A DNA stretch of 64,000 nt, taken from Spisula solida. Lineage: Eukaryota > Mollusca > Bivalvia > Venerida > Mactridae. Positions 11,896-22,319 of this stretch are shown piece after piece. Position 1 is the first letter of the stretch. The number at the start of each line of letters is the position of its first letter. Location: the NCBI GenBank assembly GCA_947247005.1, contig OX365945.1, positions 15,630,501 through 15,694,500 of the forward strand, in the 5' to 3' direction. A program made the translations under genes and the position numbers. The notes under the pieces are model-generated. The model did not search any database and was not told where the DNA came from. It saw nothing but the letters and a program-made list of their open reading frames with translations.

Positions 11896-12148
11896 CTGTG
11901 CTGCTCGTCCGGTCTCATATAATGTTCTTACATTCTATATTCCAATCCTTAGGACGTTTTTGGAGAGAGTATCTTCGGCAGATTTCTCTGCGTCATAGGT
12001 TCTCTCCGTGGTCGATTCCGTAAATCCGTCGTATTTGCTGTGATATTAATTTCTGTAGCAATTGTATATTCACGTGGTAAGGGTGCTGGCCTTACACACG
12101 CTACCCTCCTCCTTTCTCATCCAGGACTTGGGACCGGCAATGGCGGAG

Positions 12149-13110
12149 TTGGCCTTGTCTGTACTCTAGCGCAAACAGTTTTCATCCAATCATCTTCAAA
12201 CTTGCTGACAATGCTTATGGGCATAATATCTAGGCCAAGTTTGATTATAGGCCAAATCGGCCTAGGCCTTATTGGGTTATGGTCCTTTTATTACCAAATA
12301 AGTATGAAATTGGCCTTGTCTGTACTCTTACGCTAACAGTTTTCATCCGATCATCTTCTAACTTGCTGACAATGCTTATGTGCATAAAATCTAGGCCAAG
12401 TTCGAATATAGGCCAAATCGGCATAGGCCTTATTGGGTTATGGTCCTTTAATTACCAAATAAGTATGAAATTGGCCTTGTCTGTACTGTTACGCTAACAG
12501 TTTTCGTCAGATCATCTTCAAACTTGCTGACAATGCTTATGTGCATAAAATCTAGGCCAAATTCGAATATAGGCCAAATCGGCATAGGCCTTATTGGGTT
12601 ATGGTCCTTTAATTACCAAATAAGTATGAAATTGGCCTTGTCTGTACTGTTACGCTAACAGTTTTCATCAGATCATCTTCAAACTTGCTGACAATGCTTA
12701 TGGGCATAATATCTAAGCCAGGTTCGATAATAGGCCAAATCAGCCTAGGCCTTTTTGGGTTATGGTCCTTTAATTACCAAATAAGAAATTAATTACCAAA
12801 TAAGTTTGAAATTGGTTGCCTGTGCTCTAACGCAAACAGTTTTCATCCAATCGTCTTCAAACTTTGTGACAATGCTTATGGGCATAATATCTAGGCCAAG
12901 TTAGATTATAGGCCAAATCGGCCTTATTTGGTTATGATCCTATAATTACCAAAATAAATGTGAAATTGACCTTGTCTGTTCTCTAGTGCAAAGAGTTTTC
13001 ATCTGAGTATCTTCAAACTTGGTGACAATGTTTATGGATATAATATCTAAGACAAGTTCAATTGTAGGCCAAATCAGCCTAGGCCTTCTTGGGTTATGGT
13101 CCTTTAATTA
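12149..13110. repeat. 161-bp satellite array (right part, ~6 units)
   Basis: Units starting TTGGCCTTGTCTGTACTC begin at 12149, 12310, 12471, 12632, 12812 and 12966, giving periods of 161, 161, 161, 180 and 154. Each carries CATCTTCAAACTTGCTGACA, ATGGGCATAATATCTAGGCC and GGGTTATGGTCCTTTAATTA. The 180-bp unit contains a short internal duplication of AATTACCAAATAAG. The first unit of the array lies left of the LINE, at about 8855-9020. Several units stay open in frame over 60-100 codons, which is a consequence of the period and not evidence of a gene. Confidence 0.9.
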
Positions 13111-13205
13111 AAAAAAATGTTGGATTGTTTTTTTCATTCACCATGCCCTGAGACTCACTATGCCCCAAGACGGGCGTATTTTGTGACATTTTGGCACTCT
13201 TGTTG

Positions 13206-14982
13206 AAGAATAAAAGACTAGCTATTGTGACGGGATCGTGTGCGTGTGCGTTGGTTAAATTTATTGTCAGAGTCATTTTCTCACAGACTATAACAGGTAT
13301 CAACTTGAAACTCAACATAGTTAATCACCGTCACAAGGGGAGTCCATACTAACAAGGCTGATAACCTTGCGACCTATATTTATGGAGTTATCTGCCCTTG
13401 TTTGGACTTCACACATAGTGGCACATTTTACACATAAACTGAATTTTCTCAAACACTATCAAAGGTCAATGTACTTGTGGAATGTGATTTCTTATATCTA
13501 CTGACAAGAGGAAACAAATTTATCTAGCATTTTATAAGAGTTAATTATATACATTTTCTGACTTTGAATTGTTACACAAAAATGTCAATTTCTCAAAGAC
13601 TATCAAAGAAAACTCAACATAGTTGTTCATCATCACAAGGGAAGTCTTTACTGACAAGGTTGGTAACCCTGTGACCTATATTTATTAGTTATCTTCCATT
13701 GTTACTATTTGAACTTCACTCACAGATGAGCAAGAGTACTATCAAGTACGACAAAGTCGAGCATCGAGCACTCATAGACAGTGCTCTTGTTGTCAATTCT
13801 TTCGTGTTTAAGTTAAAATGAGATATACTGTTTATTGAAGGATCTATCTCGAGTTGTCAATTGATATAAAATTATTTTAAACAAGTTCTAGAAATTTGAT
13901 AAAGCAAGCTTCTGGGCATTCTCGTTCACCAGAGTATTCTTCACCTGTAATATCACACTCTGGTTCAAAAACACGTATTTGGAGCGCAATGAACGAAAAA
14001 TCAACCAATCAAATCCATTTCATTCATTTCTATTTATAGTGATTATGAATATTCGTTACAGGTGTGTCCCTGTCATTGTCCAATTAAAATCAAGCTTTAA
14101 CAAACAAAATATTCAAACTTATCGTTTCGGAAAATCAATCGAAGAAAAAAAATATTTGCAAAGTTTTTGTATCGATATAAAATAATATATTATTCAGAAC
14201 AATAAAATGAGAAAACAATTTATTTATTTATTACCTTAACATCAGAATCAGAAACATTTTCACAGGGAGTTTATAGAACAGGTCCTGCTTTTCTTCGAGG
14301 GTGAATAACTTCCGAGCACACCTGTCGCCAAAACTGACGATTGTTTACCAATGGTTTTACTGCCGTTTGATGCGTTCACGGACACACAGTCTCAGTTTCA
14401 CTTATATTATTCAATTAGATCTAATGTCTGCAGCTTATTGTAGTTGCCGTTTGAATTTCTGAAAAGCTATAGATTTATTTTGAATCACGACTTCACGTCC
14501 ATGGGCACTCATTTCCTATCACGAAAAAAATTTCATTTACGGGATATAATGACCTCATTTAGGGGAAATCGTGGCCTCATTTCAACGTTGTACTACTGTG
14601 TAGTATAAGAATATATTGTTAACCAATTAATATTAGTGAATACAAATTTCACGTTAATGTGCCGATTATCCGCATATTGGCTACTAAAAATTTCTCGTAG
14701 TTGAAGAAATGATTGTGTTTTGTACATAATACATATACGTATAATGACTCTCTGTTAAATTTCAATCAAATATGAGATATTTTCGGGTTATTTAAGTACA
14801 GAAAACCTTCCCGGATATTTTAATTCTGCTGATTAATACCACTCAAGACTTACATTGCACGAAATATTTTCTTGGTGTTGCAGTACATAGGCATTATATT
14901 AACCTGGATACAAGGACAGTCATTGAATAATTATAGTTTAGCATTTGCGTGTGTTTTTATGGTACTCTGTTTGTTGTTACAG
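13206..14982. other. Intron 2 remainder, no gene seen
   Basis: Contains a diverged direct repeat (CATAGTT-ATC-TCACAAGGG-AGTC near 13317-13345 and 13619-13650, each followed by CTGACAAGG or CTAACAAGG and GTGACCTATATTTAT). Otherwise it is AT-rich intron. The acceptor TTGTTGTTACAG closes it. Confidence 0.5.
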
Positions 14983-15148
14983 AAATTGCCCGGATGGATA
15001 CACTTCTTTAGAGACTAGTGGGAAGGATAATTCTTGTCTGTATCAGTCAATCAGTTTGCTGTTGTTTGGTGATGAAAGTCTCCAGCATAGATTAAGATTA
15101 GCATCAACCTTAAAAGCAGTGAAAGACTTTGATTCATACAAACAACAG
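14983..15148 (+). CDS. Third visible exon: OTU/vertnin-like core with DNSC motif
   Basis: Acceptor TTGTTGTTACAG and donor GTAATG frame a 166-bp exon. Its first base completes the split Gln codon, so the protein reads PTKTYQNCPDGYTSL. The core is TSGKDNSCLYQSISLLLFG followed by DESLQHRLRLASTL. This matches the N-terminal helix of OTU-fold proteins, where the consensus is D-G-N-C-hydrophobic-aromatic-x-S/A-h-S. Here it is D-N-S-C, with the would-be nucleophilic Cys at residue 167 of the visible protein (15035-15037). Vertnin-type proteins carry similar variants. It could be an active cysteine protease (deubiquitinase-like) or a non-catalytic OTU derivative; sequence alone does not decide. The exon ends in phase 0. 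Confidence 0.7.
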
Positions 15149-16349
15149 GTAATGTTAATTAGTGGTACTGTACAACTTCTATAGAGCAACATCCTATGGG
15201 AGCTGCAAATATTGCCCCCCCCCCCCCTCTTTTAGAGGTTGTTGCACTTCATAGGTTAACTTTATTAAATTATAGTTAATATCAGCTTAGGGCAATATTG
15301 AAGATGTTGTTGTAGAGAGGTTGTTGCTCTACAGAAGGCTGCTGTTAAGAGGTTGAACTGTATTTCGTTCACTTATTGTTGTATATACCGGTAGTTTACA
15401 GATTAAAGCAGGGATACCTCACTTACAGTACATTAAGTCTGCTTTTGCTGTTGAATCTGGTGAATCTCATTCTAGAAGTTGAGTTTTCAATGAAATAAAG
15501 TGTTGTTTTATTAGGAATATTAACATCAAAATGTATGTATACCTCACTATTGAGTTATTCAAAAGAACCAGGTTCAATTCCACAGCGGAGCATGCTGTCT
15601 TCTTCCTTCCATGTTATTTGTAATGTACTCCACATGTGAAGAAATTACCAGTTGCATGTGGATGAATGGGTTAATAACGTAAAATCAGAAATTAATTTTC
15701 ACTATATTTAAATGTGTGTTCAAAATACAGAAAATATACTGAGCAAAAGTTCCAACTAGACTATTCTTAAATGTCTCCCACTATCTTAGTTTTGTTCTCA
15801 AATATGGATTTTGATATTTGCTAGGTACGATGTATGTTTTTATCAAACAAAAGTGCTTTTTTCAAGTTCTTTATTCCATATATGAGATAAACATTGATTG
15901 TTTAATACTTTTTAGTTGATTTGGACTGTTTCTAATTCTATCATCAGGAAAATGGGGTCTGTTTGCACAGTATAGTTCTTTCTTAATTTTAAATATTGCG
16001 AACATTTAACCCCACAAACTACTTTAGACTGAAAATTTCAGGTTTTAGGCTAATTCATGGATTAATGGTAAGTCTAATGACAAGGATAAAACTGTTTGTT
16101 TACATTGTATTGCAGACTTCAATATTCAACAAAATTCATTCTAACACAACTGATAGTGTCAGCTATATACACACAGAGGAAATCAAGCTGTGCTAAAACT
16201 ACCAATAAAACACAGCTACGACTGAATTACTTCAAACTGCATATTTATTATGTATAAGCTTTGGAGGAAGAAAATGTGCTGTGGTTCCTATGTATTGATG
16301 TGTTATCAAATGTGGAATATTGATTATGTTGGAATTGAAACAATGAATA
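15149..16349. other. Intron 3, first part: no gene; poly-C tract
   Basis: A run of about 14 C lies at 15214-15227, in a stretch rich in GTTGTTGC/AGAGGTTGTTGC repeats (15235-15345). No open frame or recognised repeat is supported elsewhere. Confidence 0.5.
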
Positions 16350-16482
16350 TGTATAGATCAACCATGAGTTTTGAGCCGTGACGGGAGATTACACTATTCA
16401 GTCATGGTGTGTGAATATACTGGTTGGGATGCCTTTAAAAAGTGTTGATATATATTTTTGTATGACATGCCATTGTCAGTAT

Positions 16483-16553
16483 CGCTGGCTCAATCGGTAG
16501 AGAGCTTGATTTTCAGTCTAAGACATACGGGTTCAAGTCCTGATAACTGCACT
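16483..16553 (+). repeat. tRNA-like SINE head
   Basis: A box TGGCTCAATCGGTAGAG and B box GGGTTCAAGTCCT have tRNA spacing, as in RNA polymerase III promoters. The acceptor stem does not pair well and there is no clean anticodon arm, so this is a tRNA-derived SINE remnant or pseudogene rather than a working tRNA. Confidence 0.55.
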
Positions 16554-16989
16554 TTTTTCTCAACTACATTTTTGTTTCCTTTTCATCAAGAACATGAAGA
16601 CATTGTTTAAAAGTCATTTCATTATTATGACTTTTCATTCTTCATGCAATGGGTTTTCATATTTCACTTTTTTCATTTCTTTCATGGACCAAGTATTAAT
16701 TTACCTTTACTGAATCCTATACTTAAAACTTGTGTCAAAGATTTTCGACTTGGTGTATTGGTTGTCGACCCGTCAGTTGTGTCTGTCTCCATGTCGGATG
16801 ATGCATTTGAATATATAGTGGGTGCTTAAATACCGTTTATTGCAATATCTAACGCCAGTGTTTGTAACCAACTGTCAATACAATTCCATACACATAAACT
16901 ATTTTATATATGAACTCCTTGCAAAATTTCTGTACATGTGAACCATGTTAAATAGTCATTATCATACGAGTATCTTCACCAGTATTTTT

Positions 16990-18331
16990 AGCTCACCTGT
17001 CACAAAGTGACAGGGTGAGCTTTTGTGATCACTCTTCGTCCGTCGTTCGTCCGTCGTCCGTCCACAATTTGTTTGTGTAGACACTAGAGGTCACAATTTT
17101 GGCCTAATCTTTATGAAACTTGGTCACAATGATCACCTCAACAAAATCTAGGTCAAGTTCGATATTGGGTCAGTCAGGGTCAAAAACTAGGTCACAAGGT
17201 CAAATCATAGAAAAATCTTGTGTAGTCACTAGAGGTCACAATTTTGACCTAATCTTTATGAAACTTGGTCAGAATGATCATCTCAACAAAATCTCGGTCC
17301 AGATCGATACTGGGTTATCAAAGGTCAAAAACTAGGTCACAAGGTCAAATCATAGAAAAACCTTGTGTAGTCTGTAGAGGTCACAATTTTGACTTAATCT
17401 TTATGAAACTAGGTCACAATGATCATCTCAACAAAATCTAGGTCAAGTTCGATATTGGGTCATCCTGGGTCAAAAACTAGGTCACAAGGTCAAATCATAG
17501 AAAAACCTTGTGTAGTCACTAAAGGTCACAATTTTGGCCTAATCTTAATGAAACTTGGTCACAATAATAACCTTAAAAAAATCTAGGTCAAGTTCGATAT
17601 TGGTTCATCCGAGGTCAAAAACTAGGTCACAATGTCAAATCATAGAAAAACCTTGTGTAGTCACTAAAGGTCACAATTTTGGCCTTATCTTTATGAAACT
17701 TGGTCACAATAATCATGTCAACAAAATCTAGGTCAAGTTCGATATTGGGAAATCTGGGGTCAAAAACTAGGTCACAATGTCAAATCATAGAAAAACCTTG
17801 TGTAGTCACTAGAGGTCACAATTTTTGCCTAATCTTTATGAAACTTGGTCACAATAATTACCTCAACAAAATCTAGGTCAAGTTCGATATTGGGTCATCT
17901 GAGGTCAAAAACTAGGTCACAATGTCAAATTATAGAAAAACCTTGTGTAGTCACTAGAGGTCACAATTTTGGCCTAATCTTTATGAAACTTGGTCACAAT
18001 AATCATCTCATCAACATCTAGGTCAAGTTCGATATTGGGTCATCTGGTGTCAAAAACTAGGTCACAAGGTCAAATCATAGAAAAACCTTGTGTAGTCACT
18101 AGAGGTTACAATTTTGGACTAATCTGTATGAAACTTTGTCACAATGATCATCACAACAACATCTAGGTCAAGTTTGATATTGGGTCATCCGGGGTAAAAA
18201 ACAAGGTCACAAGGTCAAATCATTTCAATATGTCAATTTGAAAACCTTGTACATGCAATAGAGGCTACCATTGGGGGTTCATGAACAACTAGGACAGGTG
18301 AGCGACCTATGGCCCTTTGGGCCCTCTTGTT
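16990..18331. mobile_element. Pearl/Helitron-like element with 145-bp AGGTCA-rich tandem core (copy A)
   Basis: The head AGCTCACCTGTCAC, AAA, GTGACAGGGTGAGCT forms a 14-bp hairpin, followed by TTTTGTGATCACTCTTCGTCC and GTCC repeats. The core is about eight units with a 145-bp period (unit starts 17083, 17228, 17373, 17518, 17663 and on), each with CACTAGAGGTCACAATTTTG, CTTTATGAAACTTGGTCACA and AACTAGGTCACAAGGTCAAA. The tail reads ACAGGTGAGCGACCTATGGC and CCTTTGGGCCCTCTTGTT, with a GGGCCC-type hairpin. Head CACCTGT and tail ACAGGTG are inverted. There is no coding capacity. It lies in intron 3. Confidence 0.75.
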
Positions 18332-18490
18332 ACTTGTCGCAGCCAAAATTATATAATTACGCATGGTTACTATGACTAACGACACTTATTTTTGAATAAT
18401 TAATAGCTCATTATTAAATACATTCTAGGAAATGCATAACTTTCTTGTGTAATATTACTTGAAGAAGCGATTTGAAAAAATTATAAAAAG

Positions 18491-18560
18491 CGACGCTACC
18501 AAGGATAGAACCTAGAAAAGTAAGTTTTATAGGACTTAGCCTTATCCATTGGGCCACGTA
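18491..18560 (-). repeat. tRNA-like sequence, minus strand
   Basis: Read on the minus strand, GTGGCCCAATGGATAAGGC resembles an A box/D arm and TAGGTTCTATCCTTGG a B box/T arm, about 45 bases apart. The stems are imperfect. A tRNA pseudogene or SINE head is likely. Confidence 0.4.
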
Positions 18561-18955
18561 TTCAGTAAATTAATGAAACAACTTGTTCAACTTATCTTGG
18601 TACTGCTTATATAAACTTACCCTTTTAGGGTGAATAAACTTTGCTGCATAAATTAGTCACGGCTCAAAAAACATGGTTTATCTATACCTGTATTTTATCA
18701 TAGAATAAAGCACTTGTTCGGATGCTATGCACTCATGATTATTTCTACGCATTCAAACTCGTGACAGTGCTTCATTCTATGATACAACACAGGTAAATAT
18801 ACATTATTTCTTAATAAATGACTACTCATGTCATAGGGCCATCCTCAAGATGCAACTCTAGTTGTAATAGCCTAAAGAGTTGTCAACACCCAAGTCCTGA
18901 CCCAACAGAGTTTTAACAGGGTGTATACATCTATTTGTTTTGTTTATATTTTTAG

Positions 18956-19103
18956 CTAAGACAATTTGAACAGGATGATTTGCAAGTGTTTTTTGCAAAT
19001 ATGATGGATGGGAAGACTACTCAAGATGAAGCTAAGGATGGTCTAATAGATACATGCCTGCAACATTTGATTATGGAAACTGCCAAATTAGGGAATGATA
19101 GCA
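18956..19103 (+). CDS. Fourth visible exon of the OTU/vertnin-like gene
   Basis: After TATATTTTTAG the frame reads LRQFEQDDLQVFFANMMD, GKTTQDEAKDGLIDTCLQHL and IMETAKLGNDS, with no stop. It ends one base into a codon before GTAAGTAG. The sequence is helical and acidic, as expected for the middle of an OTU-like domain. Phase agrees with both neighbours: 0 on entry and 1 on exit, with the next exon supplying GT to complete a Ser codon. Confidence 0.65.
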
Positions 19104-19140
19104 GTAAGTAGTTGCACACATTCTGAACGCCCCATACAAC

Positions 19141-19673
19141 ATATCGCTGGCTTAGAATTAGAAGGTCGTTAGTACTACTTATGACCTTATAAACTCATGC
19201 GTATTTAAAATCTGCATCTCAAGACGCTTCCTATAAGCCTATTTTTATGAAAATCGGAAGTTGTCATGTTGACCAAACTGAAGTTTAAAAAGCTTGTTAG
19301 TCGGAGGGGACTATGGGTTTGCCCTCCGTCCGTCCATCCGTCCGTCCATCAAAAAATCTGGATCCTGACATAACTCAAACAGTTTCCAAGCTAGGTTTAT
19401 GAAACTTGGTATGTGGATAGGGGGCAATAAGGGGATAATGCACGTCCAAAAATATTTAGATTCCGACCAACATTGTGGTTGCTATGGCAACAGAAACATT
19501 GAAAAATGGCTTAAAACCGGTAGGGGACTTCTGTATTGCTTGTTTTTCCATTAATAAAGAGTAGTTTTCAGACAGTTTTCTCTTTGTTTTCTCAAAATAT
19601 TGATTTTGTACTTACAACCTTCTAATTCTAAGCCAGTGAAATATGAGCCAGTCTCCAGGAAAACCTGCTTTTT
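19141..19673. repeat. Dispersed repeat shared with 2690-2910, split by a MITE
   Basis: ATCGCTGGCTTAG, ACTCATGC-TATTTAAA and AGCCTATTTT-ATGAAAATCG at 19141-19265, and TTGTTTTCTCAAAATATTGA with TGTACTTACAACCTTC at 19580-19630, match 2690-2910 in the same order. The middle of this copy holds the 19297-19542 element. It abuts the pearl-like element at 19674. Confidence 0.6.
19297..19542. mobile_element. Short element with GTCC run, left end damaged (copy 1)
   Basis: Nearly identical to the complete copy at 36785-37028, through ATCTGGATCCTGACATAACT, CAAGCTAGGTTTATGAAAC and GGGGGCAATAAGGGGATAAT. The right end AAACCGGTAGGGGACT is intact. About 17 bases of the left inverted end are missing, where TAGTC joins CGGAGGGGACTAT. 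The two copies also differ by a short block before TGTGGTTGCTATGGCAAC. Confidence 0.7.
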
Positions 19674-21062
19674 AGCTCACCTGTCACAAAGTGACAGAGT
19701 GAGCTTTTGTGATCACTCTTCGTCCGTCGTCCGTCCGTCGTCCGTCCGTCGTCCGTCCGTCCGTCAACAATTGGCTTGTGTAGACGCTAGAGGTCACAAT
19801 TTTAGCCTAATCTTTATGAAACTTGGTCACAATGATCATCTCAACAAAATCTAGGTCAAGTTTGATATTGGGTCATCTGGGGTCAAAAACTAGGTCACTA
19901 GGTCAAATTATAGAAAAACCTTGTGTAGTCACTAGAGGTCACAATTTTGACTTAATATTTATGAAACTTGGTCATAATGATCATCCTAACAAAATCTAGG
20001 TCAAGTTCGATATTGGGTCATCCGGGGTTAAAAACTAGGTCACCAGGTCAAATCATAGAAAAACCTTGTGTAGTCACTAGAGGTCAAAATTTTGACTTAA
20101 TCCTAATGAAACTTGGTCACAATGATCAACACAACAAAATCTAGGTCAAGTTCGATATTGGGTCATCCGGGGTCAAAAACTAGGTCACAAGGTCAAATCA
20201 TAGAAAAACCTTGTGTAGTCACTAGAGGTCATAATTTTTGTCTAATCTTTACAAAATTCGGTCACAATGATCATCTCAATAAAATCTAGGTCAAGTTTGA
20301 TAATGGGTCATCCGGGGTAAAAAACTAGGTCACAAGGTCAAATCATAGAAAAACCTTGTGTAGTCACTAGAGGTCACAGTTTTAGCATAATCTTTACGAA
20401 ACTTGGTCACAATGATCAACACAACAAAATGTAGGCCAAGTTCAATATTGGGTCATCTTGGGTCAAAAACTAGGTCACAAGGTCAAATCATAGAAAAACC
20501 TTGTGTAGTCACTAGAGGTCACAGTTTTGACCTGATCTTTACAAAACTTGTTCACAATGATCATAACAACAAAATCTAGGTCAAGTTCGATATTGGGTCA
20601 TCCGGGGTCAAAAACTAGGTCACATTGTCAAATCATAGAAAAACCTTGCATAGTCACTAGAGGTCACAATTTTGGTCTAATCTTTATGAAACTCTGTCAC
20701 AATGATCATCTCAACAAAATCTAGATCAAGGTTGATATTGGGTCATCTGGGGTAAAAAACTAGGTCACAAGGTCAAATAATAGAAAAACCTTGTGTAGTC
20801 ACTAGAGGTCACAGTTTTGGCTTGATCTTTACGAAACTTGGTCACAATGATCATCTCAACAAAATCTAGGTCAAGTTCGATATTGGGTCATCTGGGGTCA
20901 AAAAGTAGGTCATTAGGTCAATCATATAAAAACCTTGTGTAGTCACTAGAGGTCACAATATTGGCCTAATCTGTATAAAACTTGGTCACAATGATCATCT
21001 CAACAAAATCTAGGTCAAGTTCGACAGGTGAGCGACCTAGGGCCCTTTGGGCCCTCTTGTTT
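19674..21062. mobile_element. Pearl/Helitron-like element, 145-bp core (copy B)
   Basis: The head hairpin is the same as copy A, with a longer CCGTCGTCCGTCCGTCGTCC run. About nine 145-bp units follow, then the tail ACAGGTGAGCGACCTAGG and CCCTTTGGGCCCTCTTGTTT. It lies in intron 4, a few hundred bases before the last exon. Confidence 0.75.
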
Positions 21063-21183
21063 ACATTATGTTATTACTGTATGTAATTAGGTTTTGAAAA
21101 TGTTCTAAAATGTTGTAGCGGACTAGGCATTCACAAAATAAGTCTGTTTAATTACCAAAATTTGCGAATGTAAATTCTTTGAT

Positions 21184-21430
21184 GATGGGCTATATTGCTT
21201 TGCACATGTCAGTTTTTCGGTCCATTTGTATACTAAATTGTTTCCTTTCAATAACTCTACAACGCTTGACTCTTGACTCCTCAAATTTTACTTGGTGGTT
21301 GGTCATCAACAGCAGATGACCCCTATTGATTTTGAGGTCAAAGGTCTAGGTCACTGAGACCTTCACCATTTCTGGACATAAGGCTGCCATGGAGGCATAT
21401 GTGTTTCATGGGATCGAACAAGGGTCCTCC
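21184..21430. repeat. TATATTGCTTTGC-type repeat fragment with AGGTCA palindrome
   Basis: GGGCTATATTGCTTTGCACATG, TTGTTTCCTTTCAATAACTC and GATGACCCCTATTGATTTTG match the repeats at 21964-22480 and 37417-37535. AGGTCACTGAGACCT at 21348-21362 is an imperfect palindrome of AGGTCA half-sites. Confidence 0.55.
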
Positions 21431-21559
21431 CACACTCGAAGTGAAACCCTCCAACACTAGGCTAGCAAGGAAGTTGAGATTGAGATCTCTTTTATTTAAA
21501 GAAAGAAGCATTGATAATAACCTTACATTTTGGTATACGATGTAATTTATATATTTTAG

Positions 21560-21780
21560 GTAGATTTCATGTTTGGTTGCTATCCTCTGCCATCAACAGA
21601 AAGATCGAGCAACATTTCCAGCACAAAATCGCAAGACCTGATGTCGAAGTGAAAGTTACACTTAACACTAAGCATGATCGATCTCTACCACCTTTTCATG
21701 TATTTTGGGTGAATTATTCAGCAGAAAAGGGGAACACCTTAATGAACCACCTTGTTCCATTGCTCGCGAACAGAACCTGA
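21560..21780 (+). CDS. Last exon and stop of the OTU/vertnin-like gene
   Basis: Acceptor ATATATTTTAG; the first two bases (GT) complete a Ser codon split with the previous exon. The frame reads RFHVWLLSSAINRKIEQHFQ, then RPDVEVKVTLNTKHDR, SLPPFHVFWVNYSA and MNHLVPLLANRT, then TGA at 21778-21780. In OTU enzymes the catalytic His lies near the C-terminus. His300 in PPFHVFWV is a candidate, though the usual HYN/HYD motif is absent. The five exons together encode 326 residues plus the stop. I cannot fix the poly(A) site: AATAAA occurs at 25604-25609 and 25980-25985, but nothing links those to this transcript. Confidence 0.65.
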
Positions 21781-22159
21781 TGACATTGTTATGATTGAGG
21801 AGAACTAATTATTCTTGTTTAGTTAAAATGATGTGATATAAATGTTAGATATTTTTAGTTTGATGTTAAAAAATTATATTTTGTTATGTTTTAGTGATTT
21901 TCCATAATGGAAAGTCCTTAGTAACTGATAGCTCTTTTTAATAGTTCTGTGTGATTTCATTTTTATGTCCCCCTTCAAAAAAGAGGGGTTATATTATTTT
22001 GCTATTGTCAGTCAATCGGTAGGTCTGTCGCTAGATTTGTCAGTCTAAATCAAATGGTTTCCGATTAATAACTCAAGATTGGTTTGGCCCTGAATCTTAA
22101 AGCGTTACATGGAGGTTGGTCATCAACAATAGATGACCCCTATTGATTTGATGGTCAGT

Positions 22160-22174
22160 AGGTCACTGTGACCT
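22160..22174. promoter_or_regulatory. Perfect AGGTCA-CTG-TGACCT palindrome
   Basis: AGGTCACTGTGACCT equals the consensus inverted repeat with three spacer bases (IR3) bound by steroid-type nuclear receptors. It is part of a repeat element, so use in this genome is inference only. Confidence 0.3.
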
Positions 22175-22304
22175 TTAACATGTAATAATTTCCGATCAAT
22201 AACTTAAAGAAAGGTTTGGTCCAGGATTTTCAGACTTTACATGGAGGTTGGTCAGCAACAGTGGATGACACCTATTGATTTTGAAGTTAGTAGGTCACAG
22301 GTTG

Positions 22305-22319
22305 AGGTCACTGTGACCT
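22305..22319. promoter_or_regulatory. Second perfect AGGTCA-CTG-TGACCT palindrome
   Basis: Identical 15-bp IR3 site, 145 bp from the first, in the next unit of the same repeat. A further AGGTCA half-site precedes it at 22292-22297. Confidence 0.3.

Larger units (their letters stand above)
9021..12148 (-). mobile_element. Full-length but defective RTE-type LINE
   Basis: A 3.1-kb element lies on the minus strand between two copies of TTGGCCTTGTCTGT. Its 5' end is at 12148, followed by about 200 bp of leader, an AP-endonuclease, a linker and a reverse transcriptase. The body ends in a C-terminal ALCPRRDEEE and a TAA (9032-9034), followed at once by a short (TAAG)n tail. A short tandem-repeat tail instead of poly(A) and a single EN-RT protein are typical of the RTE clade. 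Four lesions break the frame: TAG at 11935-11937, TAA at 11257-11259, a frameshift near 10830, and TGA at 9089-9091. It lies antisense within intron 2 of the host gene. Confidence 0.85.
8757..13205. mobile_element. Pearl/Helitron-like element with 161-bp tandem core, split by a LINE
   Basis: The start, TATACGCCCGCTGAAAACGG, is a hairpin-forming head followed by a G-rich GGGCGTGCGGGTGGGCG stretch. The end reads GACGGGCGTATTTTGTGAC and then ATTTTGGCACTCTTGTTG. Between them are tandem 161-bp units, interrupted by the RTE-type LINE at 9021-12148. A single-unit relative with the same head and tail lies at 22755-22981. The layout fits non-autonomous Helitron-like/pearl elements. Confidence 0.6.
16350..18690. 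repeat. Inverted-repeat pair enclosing a SINE head and a pearl-like element
   Basis: TATAGATCAACCATG with TTTTGAGCCGTGAC at about 16350-16382 recurs in reverse complement at about 18657-18690, differing in few bases. Just outside the right arm a second hairpin pairs 18688-18717 with 18767-18797 (ACCTGT and ATCATAGAAT blocks). The pair may be the ends of a decayed DNA transposon later filled by other insertions. Confidence 0.4.

Noticed and set aside
12040..12497. Repeated 70-100-codon frames in the satellite
   Set aside because: They arise from the 161-bp tandem units and are not conserved as a protein.
16483..16553. Functional tRNA gene
   Set aside because: A and B boxes are present but the acceptor stem and anticodon arm do not fold properly. 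It was called SINE-like. The same applies to the other tRNA-like modules.
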